A stretch of 40,730 nt of DNA from Gemmataceae bacterium (GTDB taxonomy: Bacteria > Planctomycetota > Planctomycetia > Gemmatales > Gemmataceae): NCBI GenBank assembly GCA_009697105.1, contig SIAQ01000037.1, forward strand, positions 1-40,730. The letters are read 5' to 3'. The position numbers and the translations under genes are program-made. Below the pieces are notes generated by a model. The model was not told the DNA's origin, ran no database searches, and saw only the letters and a program-made list of their open reading frames with translations. This document shows positions 1 through 8,446 of this stretch, piece by piece (position 1 is the first letter of the stretch; each line of letters begins with the position of its first letter).

Positions 1-10
1 CGGACTGGAG

Positions 11-41
11 AAATCCGTCGCTTACGCTTCCGGCTCGTAAA
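11..41. repeat. Single arm of a dispersed palindromic repeat
   Basis: Bases 12-38 match the reverse complement of the left arm of the palindrome at 17145-17207 at 26 of 27 positions; the shared word includes CGCTTCCGGCTCGT. Only one arm lies in the window, so the other may lie upstream of base 1 or be lost. The remaining DNA from 42 to 240 shows no convincing gene or further structure to me. Confidence 0.5.
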
Positions 42-240
42 GCGACTTTTGTCAGTGGCGTCAGAGTTGTGGAATTTGATGAAAGCCCAAGGGTTCGGAG
101 TACCTTACCCTTGGGCTCGAGTGTTCGCTGATCAACAAATCCAACGTCTTGCAAAGATCGGGTAGCCTGCTTGGGATGATTCGTTGCGTGATGTGAGTGT
201 GCGGTCGTTTGTGCAAGGAAGTGACGCGATCTTGAACCGC

Positions 241-286
241 ACCAGAAAAACGAAATCGGCCGAGAACCTGAGCGGTTTCTCGGCCG
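241..286 (-). terminator. Rho-independent terminator of the YTV protein gene
   Basis: CGGCCGAGAA (257-266) pairs with TTCTCGGCCG (277-286) around a short loop. Read on the minus strand, the stem is followed by a T-rich run (complement of 243-255). It lies about 55 bases beyond the stop codon of the minus-strand gene ending at 342, where its terminator would be expected. Confidence 0.8.
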
Positions 287-341
287 ACGGGGTCGGTTTC
301 GTAAGATCGGCTTGGCTGTCAACCGACCTCACGAGGAGCCG

Positions 342-2534
342 TTAGATTTTCGGCAGGGTGGTGGGCGTGGCCGGGGTGCCGGGTGCCGTTGGGGATGCCG
401 GTGTCACTGTGCCACAGGCGCCGGTGTCGCAGGTCGGTTCGCAAGCGAAGCGATTGCGGAACAGGCGTTGAAGGAGACTTTCGCGGCAGAAGTCGTGGCC
501 GGTGGTTTTGCAATCCGTGCTGCTCGCGGTGTTGCCGTTGAGCAGGCCGCCGCCTATGCGGGAACCGAGGGTCGAACTGGTCTTGCAGGTTTCTTCGCAG
601 CAGCCGGTGCTGAAGAGCGAAGCGAACCAGCGTTGACGGGTGCCTTTCAGGAGCGAGCACTTCGTATCGCAGCCATCCTTGCCACAGGCGGCGTTCGGGC
701 CGTGGCAGGCGGGGCCTTGGCCTGGATCGACGATGACCGGGACGAAGCGGGCTTTCTTGATGCACACGGTTTCGGGCACGCACACCTTGACCCGGCGGGT
801 TTCGGTGCACGGGATGGTTTCGACAACCGTGTAAGGCACTTTGCAGCGAACCGTATACGAGACCTTCACGCATTCGGTGTAGGTGACCTTACGCGGAACC
901 ATGACTTTTTCCACTTCGCAGACCTGGTAGGCAACCTTCTTCGTGACGGTATGGGGAACCATACGGCACACTTGGTAAGGAATGCGTTTGATCTGCTTTT
1001 CGCACACGATCTCGTTGACCGTGTACTGGACCTTCTTCACGAGATGCTCGGTGACCATCTTCTTGGTCGTATGGGTGGTGACGACTTTGAAGCTGGCACC
1101 TTCTTTGAAGGAACGCCCCGGACCGTCAGAGCCGTGGGTGTCGCCTTTAGCATCGGCATAGGCACCCGTGGCGCTGCGGGAGACGGTGTAGGGAACCTGC
1201 GACTTTTCGACGGTTCGCACCAGTTTACGAACGGTGTAGGGAACGGACTTGCGAGCTATTGCGCCTTCCTTGAAGGAGCGACCTGGGCCGTCGCAGTCAT
1301 GGCCGGCGCCGGCGGCGTCAACATAGGCGCCACGAGCGATACGACGAACGGTGTAGGAAACGTTGCGGGTTTCGTTCGTCGTGATTTTACGGGAAACGGT
1401 GTAGGGCACCTTCTCGGTGACCGTACGGGTGACCATCGTCGTGCAGGGGGCCTGCTCGGTGATGCACTTGACGCGCCATACCTTGCGGGTGGTTGGCATC
1501 GGGGCGCAGGGACTGCGGGTCGGGCCACAGGCTTTGTCGAGGAGCAGACCATTTCCGAGGCCGTGACCGCCACGGTTGAAGAGGTGGAAGGTCTTGCAGG
1601 CACAGGGATCGAAGCACGGGTCGGCCTTGCCGGTCGTGTTAGCGCAGGCGGTGCTGTCGGTGCAGCCCTTGCCGCCGTGACCTATACCGCCGAACAGACC
1701 GCGGAACGGTCCGACGCCACCGAGGCCACCAACGCGGCAGGGGTCGGCGGGAACCTCGACGCATTCAATCGTGCGGCGAGTGACGGTTTTCATCGTCGTG
1801 CAGGGTTCGCAGATGCGTTTGACGCAGGTGCGATAGCAGGTCTCCGTGACCGTCTTGCACGTCGGCACGCAGATCTGCTTGACGCGGCATTCCTCGATGC
1901 ACTTCGTCACCTGGCCACAATGCTCGCGGAAGTGCGTTTCGCACACTTCACGGCAAACAGTGCGGCAGCATTCTTTCACGCGCTGTTCGCAGATTTGCTT
2001 CGTCACGTGGCAGTTCTTCGTGTGGCAGTGCTGTTCGTAGACAGGCTTGCACACAGTGTAGTGGCAGTTCTTTTCGCAGACCTTCGGCACGCATTTGCGA
2101 ATCACGCACTCGACTTCCTTGATGCACGTCTCAACCACCGGTTTGCATTCCGTGTGCTGAACGTCCTTGTAAAGGGTACGTCTCACCGGCCGGCTGCATT
2201 CCTGCATCTCTTCGCGGCATTTGGTGACCTTGCATTCTTTGTACATCGTTCTGCATTCGTCCTTGTAGCAGACACGAGATACCTGTTTGTTGACGGTAAT
2301 CGTTTCAGTCTTGTACGACGTATGCCACCGTTTTTCTTCGACGGTGTCATAGACGAGTTTGTAGGTTACGCGGTTCTGCTGCTGGCAGGATGAGAAGCAG
2401 TTTTGCGCGTCGCAACCGGTGTTGCGGAAAATCGAAAATCTCGCGGCACCGCAGTGTGAAGCGGACGCGGCTTGTGCCGCTCCTAGCAGAGCGATTAGTG
2501 CGAACAGCAGGGGCACTCCCTTGCGCATCTTCAT
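342..2534 (-). CDS. Secreted Cys-rich YTV-repeat surface protein
   Basis: This is a secreted 730-residue protein of the planctomycete YTV type, a family linked to the proteinaceous cell wall of Rhodopirellula relatives. A signal peptide (about residues 1-28, hydrophobic core LLFALIALLGAAQA) is followed by a very Cys-rich half with many KxC, CK and CHTxxC units, a Gly-rich linker near 240-270, and repeats with the core VPYTV or VSYTV, then a Thr/Pro-rich tail. A second repeat, GAYxDAxG...DGPGRSFKEGA, occurs twice inside the YTV part. The start at 2534 is chosen because GAGGAGG lies 9 bases upstream; an in-frame ATG at 2552 lies ahead of that site. The Cys content suggests disulfide cross-linking outside the cell; this is inference. 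The family call is strong, but the exact role is unknown. Confidence 0.85.
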   Translation of the reverse strand: MKMRKGVPLLFALIALLGAAQAASASHCGAARFSIFRNTGCDAQNCFSSCQQQNRVTYKLVYDTVEEKRWHTSYKTETITVNKQVSRVCYKDECRTMYKECKVTKCREEMQECSRPVRRTLYKDVQHTECKPVVETCIKEVECVIRKCVPKVCEKNCHYTVCKPVYEQHCHTKNCHVTKQICEQRVKECCRTVCREVCETHFREHCGQVTKCIEECRVKQICVPTCKTVTETCYRTCVKRICEPCTTMKTVTRRTIECVEVPADPCRVGGLGGVGPFRGLFGGIGHGGKGCTDSTACANTTGKADPCFDPCACKTFHLFNRGGHGLGNGLLLDKACGPTRSPCAPMPTTRKVWRVKCITEQAPCTTMVTRTVTEKVPYTVSRKITTNETRNVSYTVRRIARGAYVDAAGAGHDCDGPGRSFKEGAIARKSVPYTVRKLVRTVEKSQVPYTVSRSATGAYADAKGDTHGSDGPGRSFKEGASFKVVTTHTTKKMVTEHLVKKVQYTVNEIVCEKQIKRIPYQVCRMVPHTVTKKVAYQVCEVEKVMVPRKVTYTECVKVSYTVRCKVPYTVVETIPCTETRRVKVCVPETVCIKKARFVPVIVDPGQGPACHGPNAACGKDGCDTKCSLLKGTRQRWFASLFSTGCCEETCKTSSTLGSRIGGGLLNGNTASSTDCKTTGHDFCRESLLQRLFRNRFACEPTCDTGACGTVTPASPTAPGTPATPTTLPKI

Positions 2535-2613
2535 GATCTTACGCCTCCTCATGAACGTTGTTTTAGACTCAGCCCGATCGCGTGGGTGCTCTCAACGGGG
2601 CAACATTGCGAAT

Positions 2614-2647
2614 CCGTGGTTTCCCCCACGGTCGGCAGCATGCCGAC
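2614..2647 (-). promoter_or_regulatory. Two adjacent hairpins in the leader of the YTV gene
   Basis: CCGTGG (2614-2619) pairs with CCACGG (2626-2631), and GTCGGCA (2631-2637) pairs with TGCCGAC (2641-2647). The two perfect stems stand back to back 80-115 bases ahead of the YTV start codon. They may form a structured 5' leader. There is no T run after either stem and no known riboswitch is recognised. The rest of 2648-2870 shows nothing I can support. Confidence 0.35.
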
Positions 2648-2870
2648 GCAGCTTCCCGGGCTGACTCCATTATGACCCAATGGCGGCTCCAGGCGTCCAT
2701 GACCCCAGTCGCGGAACGCCCTCAACCATTCCTCTTGTTTATCGGCCCAAGCTTCCCATCTCGATGACGCTTCTGTGGTTTTTGTCGCTTCTCCATCCGA
2801 CGCTCTTACCGAAAACGCCACTTGTTACGATTGTTCGGGATAGTGAAGATGGGATGCCGGCGATTGTGAC

Positions 2871-2974
2871 GCGCCCCTCAAAAGTCAAATTCCCGTCCGA
2901 GGCTGAAGCGTAAGCGAGGCATTCAGGCCGCCACGCTTACGCTTCAGCGTCGGAAATCGACTTTTGAGGGGCGC
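2871..2974. repeat. Long imperfect palindrome between divergent genes
   Basis: An arm from 2871 to about 2916, starting GCGCCCCTCAAAAGTC, is matched by an inverted arm at 2934-2974 ending GACTTTTGAGGGGCGC; GCTGAAGCGTAAGCG is also perfectly inverted. Unlike most palindromes in this window it lies between two gene starts (YTV minus, proB plus), so simple termination is a poor explanation. Confidence 0.75.
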
Positions 2975-3144
2975 CTCAATGTAAAGCGCTGAGCGATTTT
3001 CCATCGTCCGAAACGAAGGTGAGAGGTCTTCGGTTTCCCGCGTGGATGCTTTGGACTATGATTAAGAAGGCCGCAACGCTCAATTGCGTGGGGCATTTTA
3101 TTTCGAAATCCCTGAATCGTACGGCTGAGGCATTAGAAGTATCC

Positions 3145-4281
3145 ATGATCGATCCCGTTCGCCAAGACATCGTTGCAAATGCGAGAACGGTTGTCGTCAA
3201 GGTTGGGACGAACGTGCTCACGTCCGATGATGGCCGACTGGATGCGGTGCGTATCCAATCGCTGGCCGATCAGATTTATCGCCTTCGGCAGGGTGGCCGA
3301 CAGGTCGCGCTGGTCAGCTCCGGAGCGATCGGAGCGGGAGTCGGTCGACTCGGCCTGGGCAAACGTCCAGTCGATCTGCCGCATCTGCAAGCGTGTGCCG
3401 CCGTCGGGCAAAGCTCGCTGATGCGGGCCTATCAGGAATCGTTCGACCGCTACAACGTGCATACCGCGCAAATCCTGCTTACAGCCAGCGATTTCGATAA
3501 CCGGACCCGCTATCTCAACGCACGCAACACGATTTCCACTTTGTTCGAGTGGAAGGTGCTGCCGATTATCAACGAGAACGATACCGTCAGCATCGCCGAA
3601 ATTAAGGTAGGCGACAACGATCATCTCGCCGCGATGGTTACTAATCTCTTGCAAGCCCCACTCCTTGTGCTGCTGACCAACGTTGACGGATTATTTAGTG
3701 GCGATCCGGGCGGCGATCCAAACGCAAAAAAGGTTTCGACAGTGAGTCAAATCGACATTTCCGTCATGGAGATGGCCGGCGCAGGCAAAAGCGCCCTGGG
3801 CACGGGAGGGATGCGAAGCAAATTGCGAGCGGCCCGTCTCGCCACGGTCGCAGGCGAATCGGTGATCATGGCGAACGGGGCCGTGCCCGGTATTCTTGAT
3901 GCGATTTTCGCCGGTGAACCGGTCGGCACGCTCTTCCTGCCGCACGGAAGTTCACTCCCCGCCTGGAAGCGTTGGCTTGGCTTTACGGCTCAACCCAAAG
4001 GCAAGCTGCTCCTGAACGACGGGGCCGCCAATGCCGTTCGCGCCCTGGGGAAAAGCTTGCTTCCCGTCGGCGTCGTCGAGATTCAAGGCTCATTCCATAA
4101 GGGCGACGTGGTATCACTTTGCGATGTCACGGGCACGGAATTTGCGCGCGGCCTGACCAATTATTCCGCGGACGAGGCCAGACATCTGATCGGTTTGCGC
4201 ACTGAAAAAATCGTTGAGGTCGTCGGAACCGTCTTATATGAGGAAATCGTGCATCGCGACAACCTTGTGGTGACTGGATAG
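3145..4281 (+). CDS. proB: Glutamate 5-kinase with PUA domain
   Basis: This enzyme phosphorylates L-glutamate with ATP to gamma-glutamyl phosphate, the first step of proline synthesis, in the cytoplasm. The 378-residue product has the amino-acid kinase fold: VVVKVGTNVL near residue 17, LVSSGAIGAG near 55, the INENDTVS substrate loop near 150, LLTNVDGLF near 178 and a GTGGMRSKLRAA segment. A C-terminal PUA domain covers about 275-375. An open frame extends upstream to 3019, but that part has no family similarity. ATG 3145 gives the usual length of about 370 residues; its ribosome site is weak (GAGG about 14 bases upstream). proA is not in the window. Confidence 0.95.
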   Translation: MIDPVRQDIVANARTVVVKVGTNVLTSDDGRLDAVRIQSLADQIYRLRQGGRQVALVSSGAIGAGVGRLGLGKRPVDLPHLQACAAVGQSSLMRAYQESFDRYNVHTAQILLTASDFDNRTRYLNARNTISTLFEWKVLPIINENDTVSIAEIKVGDNDHLAAMVTNLLQAPLLVLLTNVDGLFSGDPGGDPNAKKVSTVSQIDISVMEMAGAGKSALGTGGMRSKLRAARLATVAGESVIMANGAVPGILDAIFAGEPVGTLFLPHGSSLPAWKRWLGFTAQPKGKLLLNDGAANAVRALGKSLLPVGVVEIQGSFHKGDVVSLCDVTGTEFARGLTNYSADEARHLIGLRTEKIVEVVGTVLYEEIVHRDNLVVTG

Positions 4282-4305
4282 GCTGGAAGGCAGGTCTTCG
4301 CCGCA

Positions 4306-4323
4306 CCCGCCATGAATGGCGGG
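4306..4323. terminator. Hairpin after proB
   Basis: CCCGCCAT and ATGGCGGG form a perfect 8-bp stem with a 2-base loop, 24 bases after the proB stop. No T run follows, so intrinsic termination is doubtful. The same GCCCGCCA word forms the hairpin just after mraZ (9996-10017), so this may be a small dispersed repeat. Confidence 0.45.
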
Positions 4324-4450
4324 CCATATACGAATAACGAATCGCTTTGCATTTCAGATTTCGGAAGTTAGAATTTTGCGTTCGATTCGTTCTTCTTTTG
4401 CACCGAGGTTTGGGTCCATTTTGGACGCCATCCGCCGGGAATGAGGGCCC

Positions 4451-4996
4451 ATGAAGCCGAGGCCGAAACAGCCGGCGCACCAGGCGGCATTTGAGGATAT
4501 TTACGAACGGCATAGCCGCGAAGTGTGGGCGTTAGTCTACGCCCGCTGGCTAAACGCCGATGTCGCGCTCGATATCATGCAGGAGGCGTTCCTTCGTTTA
4601 TGGAAACAATGGCAGGACGGTGCCGAGATCGCCAATCCCCGTGCCTGGCTCTTGCGAGTCGCACGCAACTTGGCGGAAGATCATGCCAAGAGTGCATTTA
4701 GGCGATTCGGCACGCAGGAGCCTCAGGCCATGAACGGTGTCGAAGGCCGAGAGCAGCTTCCGCTCGATGGCATGGAGCTCAATGAAACTATTCTCCAACT
4801 CCGCGGCGAGTTGGAAAAACTCGCTCAGCCCGATCGCGAGATACTTACCTTGCGATATGCGTTGGACTATGACACCAACCAAATCGCAGAACTCTTGGAC
4901 ATAAACCCCACAGCCGTGCATATGCGACTGAGCCGAGCACGGCAACGATTAGCGGAACGCTTGACGGCTCAGGGAGTAAATGCGAATCATGACTGA
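4451..4996 (+). CDS. ECF-type RNA polymerase sigma factor
   Basis: This 181-residue protein should direct RNA polymerase to a small set of promoters. Region 2 spans about residues 13-80, with the helix around LDIMQEAFLRLWKQW and the NPRAWLLRVARNLAEDH segment. Region 4 spans about 115-170, with LAQPDREILTLRY followed by the helix-turn-helix IAELLDINPTAVHMRLSRAR. It lacks sigma regions 1.1 and 3. The ATG at 4451 has GAGGG a few bases upstream. The next gene overlaps its 3' end by about 17 bases, suggesting coupled expression with a membrane protein that could be its regulator. The class is clear; target promoters and the inducing signal cannot be read here. Confidence 0.9.
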   Translation: MKPRPKQPAHQAAFEDIYERHSREVWALVYARWLNADVALDIMQEAFLRLWKQWQDGAEIANPRAWLLRVARNLAEDHAKSAFRRFGTQEPQAMNGVEGREQLPLDGMELNETILQLRGELEKLAQPDREILTLRYALDYDTNQIAELLDINPTAVHMRLSRARQRLAERLTAQGVNANHD

Positions 4997-5342
4997 AATC
5001 GATCGGAACACTGAACCTTCAAATCGCGACATGGACACCGTTCTGCGCGATTTCTTCCGCTCGGAAATGCCGGCGCCGTGGCCTGCATTTCAGCAGCCGA
5101 AAGCGACGCTTGCCGCGCCACATACACCCTCGAAATTGTCGCAATACACTTGGCGGTTCGCATTGGCGGCGTGCATCGCGCTTTTGGCCACCGGATACTT
5201 CACGCTTGCTGGGTCGTTTCCTCGCCTTGGTACCGATCGCGGCATCGACAGCATGTTTCATATCGGTCAAAAGGAAAAAGGCCCGAAAGTGACGCAACCT
5301 CCAGAAGCCGATGCGCCGGCACCAATGGGTGGCGTGCGCTGA
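4980..5342 (+). CDS. Small one-pass membrane protein, possible anti-sigma factor
   Basis: A 120-residue protein (117 if ATG 4989 is used) begins inside the end of the sigma gene. Residues 1-55 are hydrophilic and would be cytoplasmic. One membrane helix (FALAACIALLATGYFTLAG) covers about 59-78, followed by a short charged tail rich in Lys, Pro and Ala. Gene overlap with an ECF sigma factor and a single membrane span suggest an anti-sigma or signal-relay role. I see no zinc-binding HxxxCxxC anti-sigma motif, so that assignment is by context only. AGGGAG at 4971-4976 is close to the first ATG and better spaced (12 bases) for the second. Confidence 0.7.
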   Translation: MRIMTEIDRNTEPSNRDMDTVLRDFFRSEMPAPWPAFQQPKATLAAPHTPSKLSQYTWRFALAACIALLATGYFTLAGSFPRLGTDRGIDSMFHIGQKEKGPKVTQPPEADAPAPMGGVR

Positions 5343-5374
5343 CCGGTTTTATTTAGTCTGGTGCCTTTTCGCCA

Positions 5375-6541
5375 TCATTTCCGTGCCGGTAGTTCGATCG
5401 TAAACGTCGTGCCTTTGCCAATCTCGCTGGTCGCGGTCAACGTGCCGTCGTGCATGTTAATGAACGCCTTGGCCATGCTCAATCCCAATCCGAGCCCGCG
5501 CTTCTTATATTCAAACGTCCCTGATGAATGACGCGACACATCGAAGCGCGTGAAGAATGGCTCGAAGATGCGCGACAGCGCTTCAGGCTCGATGCCGATT
5601 CCCGTATCGGTGATTGTGACACGAACCCGGCCTTCTGGCAGGCGATTCGCGGCGACACGGATGTCGCCCCCATCGGGCGTAAACTTGACGGCGTTGATGA
5701 GAACTTGCACCAGGCTATCGTGAATCTTGTCGTCTTCAATAGGCACCAGGCCGATATCCGGCGCAAGCGTGACGGCAATGCGCTGTTTGCGTCGATTGAC
5801 GAACGTGCGCACGTCCGCCACCGCTGCTTCGACGATATCGGCCAAGGGCAGGTCGGTCGGCGCGAAGGGCCGCTCGAAATGTTCGGCCAGCATCAATTTG
5901 ACGATCTGATCGACCCGGCCATTGAGACGCTGTGCTGATTGGTGGATTCCTTTCGACCAGGCCTGTACCTTGGGCTGATCGCTCGTCGATTCGTGAAGCA
6001 AGTCGGCGTAACCCAATAGAACCGTGAGCGGCGTGCGCAATTCGTGGCTGGCGACTTTGATAAACGCCTTCTTCATCTCATTGCCCCGCTGCAACTCCAC
6101 ATTAGCGGCCACCAGCTGAGCGTTCTTGGTTTGCAGTTCTTCCAAAAGTGATCGGCGTTCGGCCTGGAGTTGGTAAAACTCATAGGCTTGGCGAAGGGTC
6201 GACTTGAGTTCGCTCGTTTCCCAAGGCTTGGAAATGTAGCGGTAAACACTGCCCTGATTGATCGCGTTGATGACGACTTCGAGGTCGGCGAACGCCGTGA
6301 AGAGCAGGCGAACCGTCTCGGGGAAACGCTGCCGAATCTTGCTTAACATCTCCACGCCGGTCATTTCCGGCATGCGTTGATCGCTCATGACGATCTGCAC
6401 ACGCTCGTGCTCCATGATGCGCAGGCCTTCGCTCGCCTTGGTGGCGACCAGGACATTGTAATCGGTACGGAGCAGGTCCCGGACGCTATCCACGAGGTCA
6501 GGTTCATCATCCACAACAAGAAGGCAAGGTTTCGCAGTCAT
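5375..6541 (-). CDS. Receiver-histidine kinase hybrid
   Basis: This 388-residue cytoplasmic signalling protein has the receiver domain first and the kinase after it. The receiver (about 5-120) has the acidic pair D11/D12, phospho-acceptor D54, T82 and K105. A coiled coil (about 120-158) leads into a HisKA domain with H166 in SHELRTP. The HATPase domain has N283 in LINAVKFTPDGGD, the G1 box DTGIGIEP at 312 and GLGLGLS near 350. No membrane segment or sensor domain is present, so the receiver probably controls the kinase in response to a partner. No convincing ribosome site precedes the ATG. No response regulator is adjacent; the target is unknown. Confidence 0.92.
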   Translation of the reverse strand: MTAKPCLLVVDDEPDLVDSVRDLLRTDYNVLVATKASEGLRIMEHERVQIVMSDQRMPEMTGVEMLSKIRQRFPETVRLLFTAFADLEVVINAINQGSVYRYISKPWETSELKSTLRQAYEFYQLQAERRSLLEELQTKNAQLVAANVELQRGNEMKKAFIKVASHELRTPLTVLLGYADLLHESTSDQPKVQAWSKGIHQSAQRLNGRVDQIVKLMLAEHFERPFAPTDLPLADIVEAAVADVRTFVNRRKQRIAVTLAPDIGLVPIEDDKIHDSLVQVLINAVKFTPDGGDIRVAANRLPEGRVRVTITDTGIGIEPEALSRIFEPFFTRFDVSRHSSGTFEYKKRGLGLGLSMAKAFINMHDGTLTATSEIGKGTTFTIELPARK

Positions 6542-6697
6542 ACAGGAGAGTTCGCCAATCCAGGCAAGTACGTTTTCCTTAGCGTTCGTCGGACGGCTCG
6601 ATGGTGAGAAATCCTGCGAGCGCTGAACGTAAGCGAGAGAGTTTTTTTCGATGGCGTCATACCTTGAAAGGGCTCAGCCTCCGTTCCCCTTTTGGGA

Positions 6698-6728
6698 AGT
6701 ATACTACACGCAGTGGTGCGATTGTAAA
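6698..6728 (-). promoter_or_regulatory. Probable sigma-70-type promoter for the hybrid kinase
   Basis: On the minus strand TATACT (6703 to 6698) is a near-consensus -10 box, and TTACAA/TTTACA lies 18-19 bases upstream (near 6722-6728). It is about 160 bases ahead of the kinase start. The spacer is slightly long. The run of T on the minus strand just ahead of the -35 box may also help end the upstream LysM gene transcript. Confidence 0.45.
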
Positions 6729-6742
6729 AAAATCGCCTCGGA

Positions 6743-8317
6743 TCAAGGTAGTTTCAGCTGCGTGCCCGCTGGGATGCGGAACTGCGGTTGGACGCCGGCG
6801 TTGAGGTTATAGATGTCGGTCCAGCGTGAGCGGCTGCCGAGAGCGCGTTCGGCGATGTCGAGGATGCTTTCGCCGTTGGGGTTCTGCACGACATAGGTTC
6901 GGCCCGAAGGTGGTACGGGCGGATTGGAGACGGCGCTGATGTTCGGTACGACGATCGGTTCCGGCTTGGCGATGTTAATGCCGCTGTTGCCACTTGGGGT
7001 GGTCGGCGTGACACCACCGAGACCGGGGATCAGGTTGCCGAAATCGCGTTCGAGAATGCCGCGATTCGGGTAGAGCACTTCTTGCCCTTCGCGCACGATC
7101 GGTGGGTCGAACGCGAAGTTCTCGCCGTTGCGGATAATCTCGCGGTGGCGGCGATTGTATGCGAGCAGGGCGCTGGCGTAGCGCTCATCGTTGTAGATGC
7201 GAGTGCTGAGGGCACTAAAGCTTGTTTCGCCCGTTCGAGCGAAATAGGAATCCGGCTGCGTCTCTTTCAATATCGGTTTGCTGCCAATAGTGATCGGCGC
7301 GGTCCCGATCGATGGCGTGCTCGGCAGATCGAGCAGATTCGTCTGGCCGCTCGGGATCGTCGGGTTCGGGCCTTTCGGTGTGAGATTGAACGGCGGCGCG
7401 ACGGGGATCGTGTCGGTGATGACCCGTGGCGGATTCTTCAGCGGAGTCACCATTGGCGGCGCGGTGTTGTCCGTGAATGGCGGCACAGTCGGCGGCGGTT
7501 CGATGGCGAACGGCTTCTTGCCTGGGTCGCCGAGCGGCGTGGTGATGCTGGCGATCGGAGGCGTATTATCGGGTTTATTGGTGATTGGCGGGAAGACTAG
7601 GCCGTCCTTCTTTTCCTCAAGCGGCTTGATCGGAACGAGCTGCACACTGCCGATTTGGCCAACGATTCCCTGGTTCTTATCACCATCAATAGCGATCGGG
7701 TTTGGCGCGATGATCTTCGGATCGAGCGTATTGGGCGGCTGAATTGTCGGCGGACCGTCCTTGCCACCGATGGGTGGGAAGGTAATGCCGCTGCCCTTCG
7801 GTTCGACCGGTGGGGTGCCGATGGGCGTGGGGTTCTTCGGTTCGATAGACGGGAAGGAAAGGGCGTTGCCCTTTGGTTCGGTGGGCGGAATGGGGAGAGG
7901 CGTCGGAGTCAACGGCTGAGTATTTTGGGCCAACAATGCCTGATTACGCAGGCGTTCTAATTCAACGTCGATCGATTCTTTCTTAGGCTCTAGCTGTTTT
8001 GGCTGGGGTGGAATCTCGAATCGGATGTCGGCGGCATTGATTGAACCAAGCGGCGGAAACGCATCGCTCGGCTTTTTTTCTTCCGGTTTTGGCGTCGGCG
8101 AAATTACAACCGAATCTTTCGCGCTCTTTGGAGGCGTCGGTGAGACGTTATTCTTTTCCGTATCCGGATTGGCCTTGGCCGCGGCAACTTTGATTTCTTG
8201 TTGCTCGGCATCGGCAGTCGTTCCGTTGGCGCCACGCAGTTTCGAGGCGACGACGACGCCGACCAAGCAGAGGAATGAGCAAGCAACCACCAAGCCGACT
8301 TTTGTTTCGCGGGTCAT
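6743..8317 (-). CDS. Membrane-anchored proline-rich LysM-domain protein
   Basis: A 524-residue protein with a short cytoplasmic start, one membrane helix (about 7-25, VGLVVACSFLCLVGVVV) and a long disordered outer region (about 35-350) dominated by Pro, Thr, Lys and Ile, with repeated units such as PIEPKNPTPIG. A conserved segment with YNDERYASALLAYNRRHR follows, and a C-terminal LysM-like domain (about 470-524: RTYVVQ...ESILDIAERALG...WTDIYNLN). LysM domains bind GlcNAc-containing polymers such as peptidoglycan, so a cell-envelope tether is likely. The start at 8317 has GGAG 8 bases upstream; a longer frame to 8392 runs into the palindrome and is rejected. The stretch resembles planctomycete LysM peptidoglycan-binding proteins; specific function unknown. 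Confidence 0.82.
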   Translation of the reverse strand: MTRETKVGLVVACSFLCLVGVVVASKLRGANGTTADAEQQEIKVAAAKANPDTEKNNVSPTPPKSAKDSVVISPTPKPEEKKPSDAFPPLGSINAADIRFEIPPQPKQLEPKKESIDVELERLRNQALLAQNTQPLTPTPLPIPPTEPKGNALSFPSIEPKNPTPIGTPPVEPKGSGITFPPIGGKDGPPTIQPPNTLDPKIIAPNPIAIDGDKNQGIVGQIGSVQLVPIKPLEEKKDGLVFPPITNKPDNTPPIASITTPLGDPGKKPFAIEPPPTVPPFTDNTAPPMVTPLKNPPRVITDTIPVAPPFNLTPKGPNPTIPSGQTNLLDLPSTPSIGTAPITIGSKPILKETQPDSYFARTGETSFSALSTRIYNDERYASALLAYNRRHREIIRNGENFAFDPPIVREGQEVLYPNRGILERDFGNLIPGLGGVTPTTPSGNSGINIAKPEPIVVPNISAVSNPPVPPSGRTYVVQNPNGESILDIAERALGSRSRWTDIYNLNAGVQPQFRIPAGTQLKLP

Positions 8318-8362
8318 GATTTCATCTCCGTAACAGGTATACCGCCCCCGGCTGGATTTGCT

Positions 8363-8427
8363 TTTCCGAGCCTGAGCGCCAGCGAAGGGCACGGCACGTG
8401 CCCTTCGCTGGCGCTCAGGCTCGGAAA
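8363..8427. repeat. Perfect 30-bp palindrome, copy 1 of the GAGCCTGAGCG family
   Basis: Bases 8363-8392 and 8398-8427 are exact inverted complements over 30 positions with a 5-base loop. The core GAGCCTGAGCGCCAGCGAAG recurs at 13706-13759. It lies 20 bases beyond the rsmH stop on the minus strand and ahead of the LysM gene, so it could end rsmH transcripts. On the minus strand the arm is followed by a few A/T bases only. Confidence 0.9.
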
Positions 8428-8446
8428 GAAAATCAGACTCACCGGA

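Noticed and set aside
312..2393. A 693-codon plus-strand open frame opposite the YTV gene
   Set aside because: It is an antisense shadow: the repetitive, GC-biased codons of the YTV gene leave the opposite strand free of stops. It has no ribosome site, family motif or plausible composition.
2549..2821. A 90-codon minus-strand frame upstream of the YTV gene
   Set aside because: No recognisable motif or ribosome site, and it covers the probable leader hairpins and promoter region of the YTV gene.
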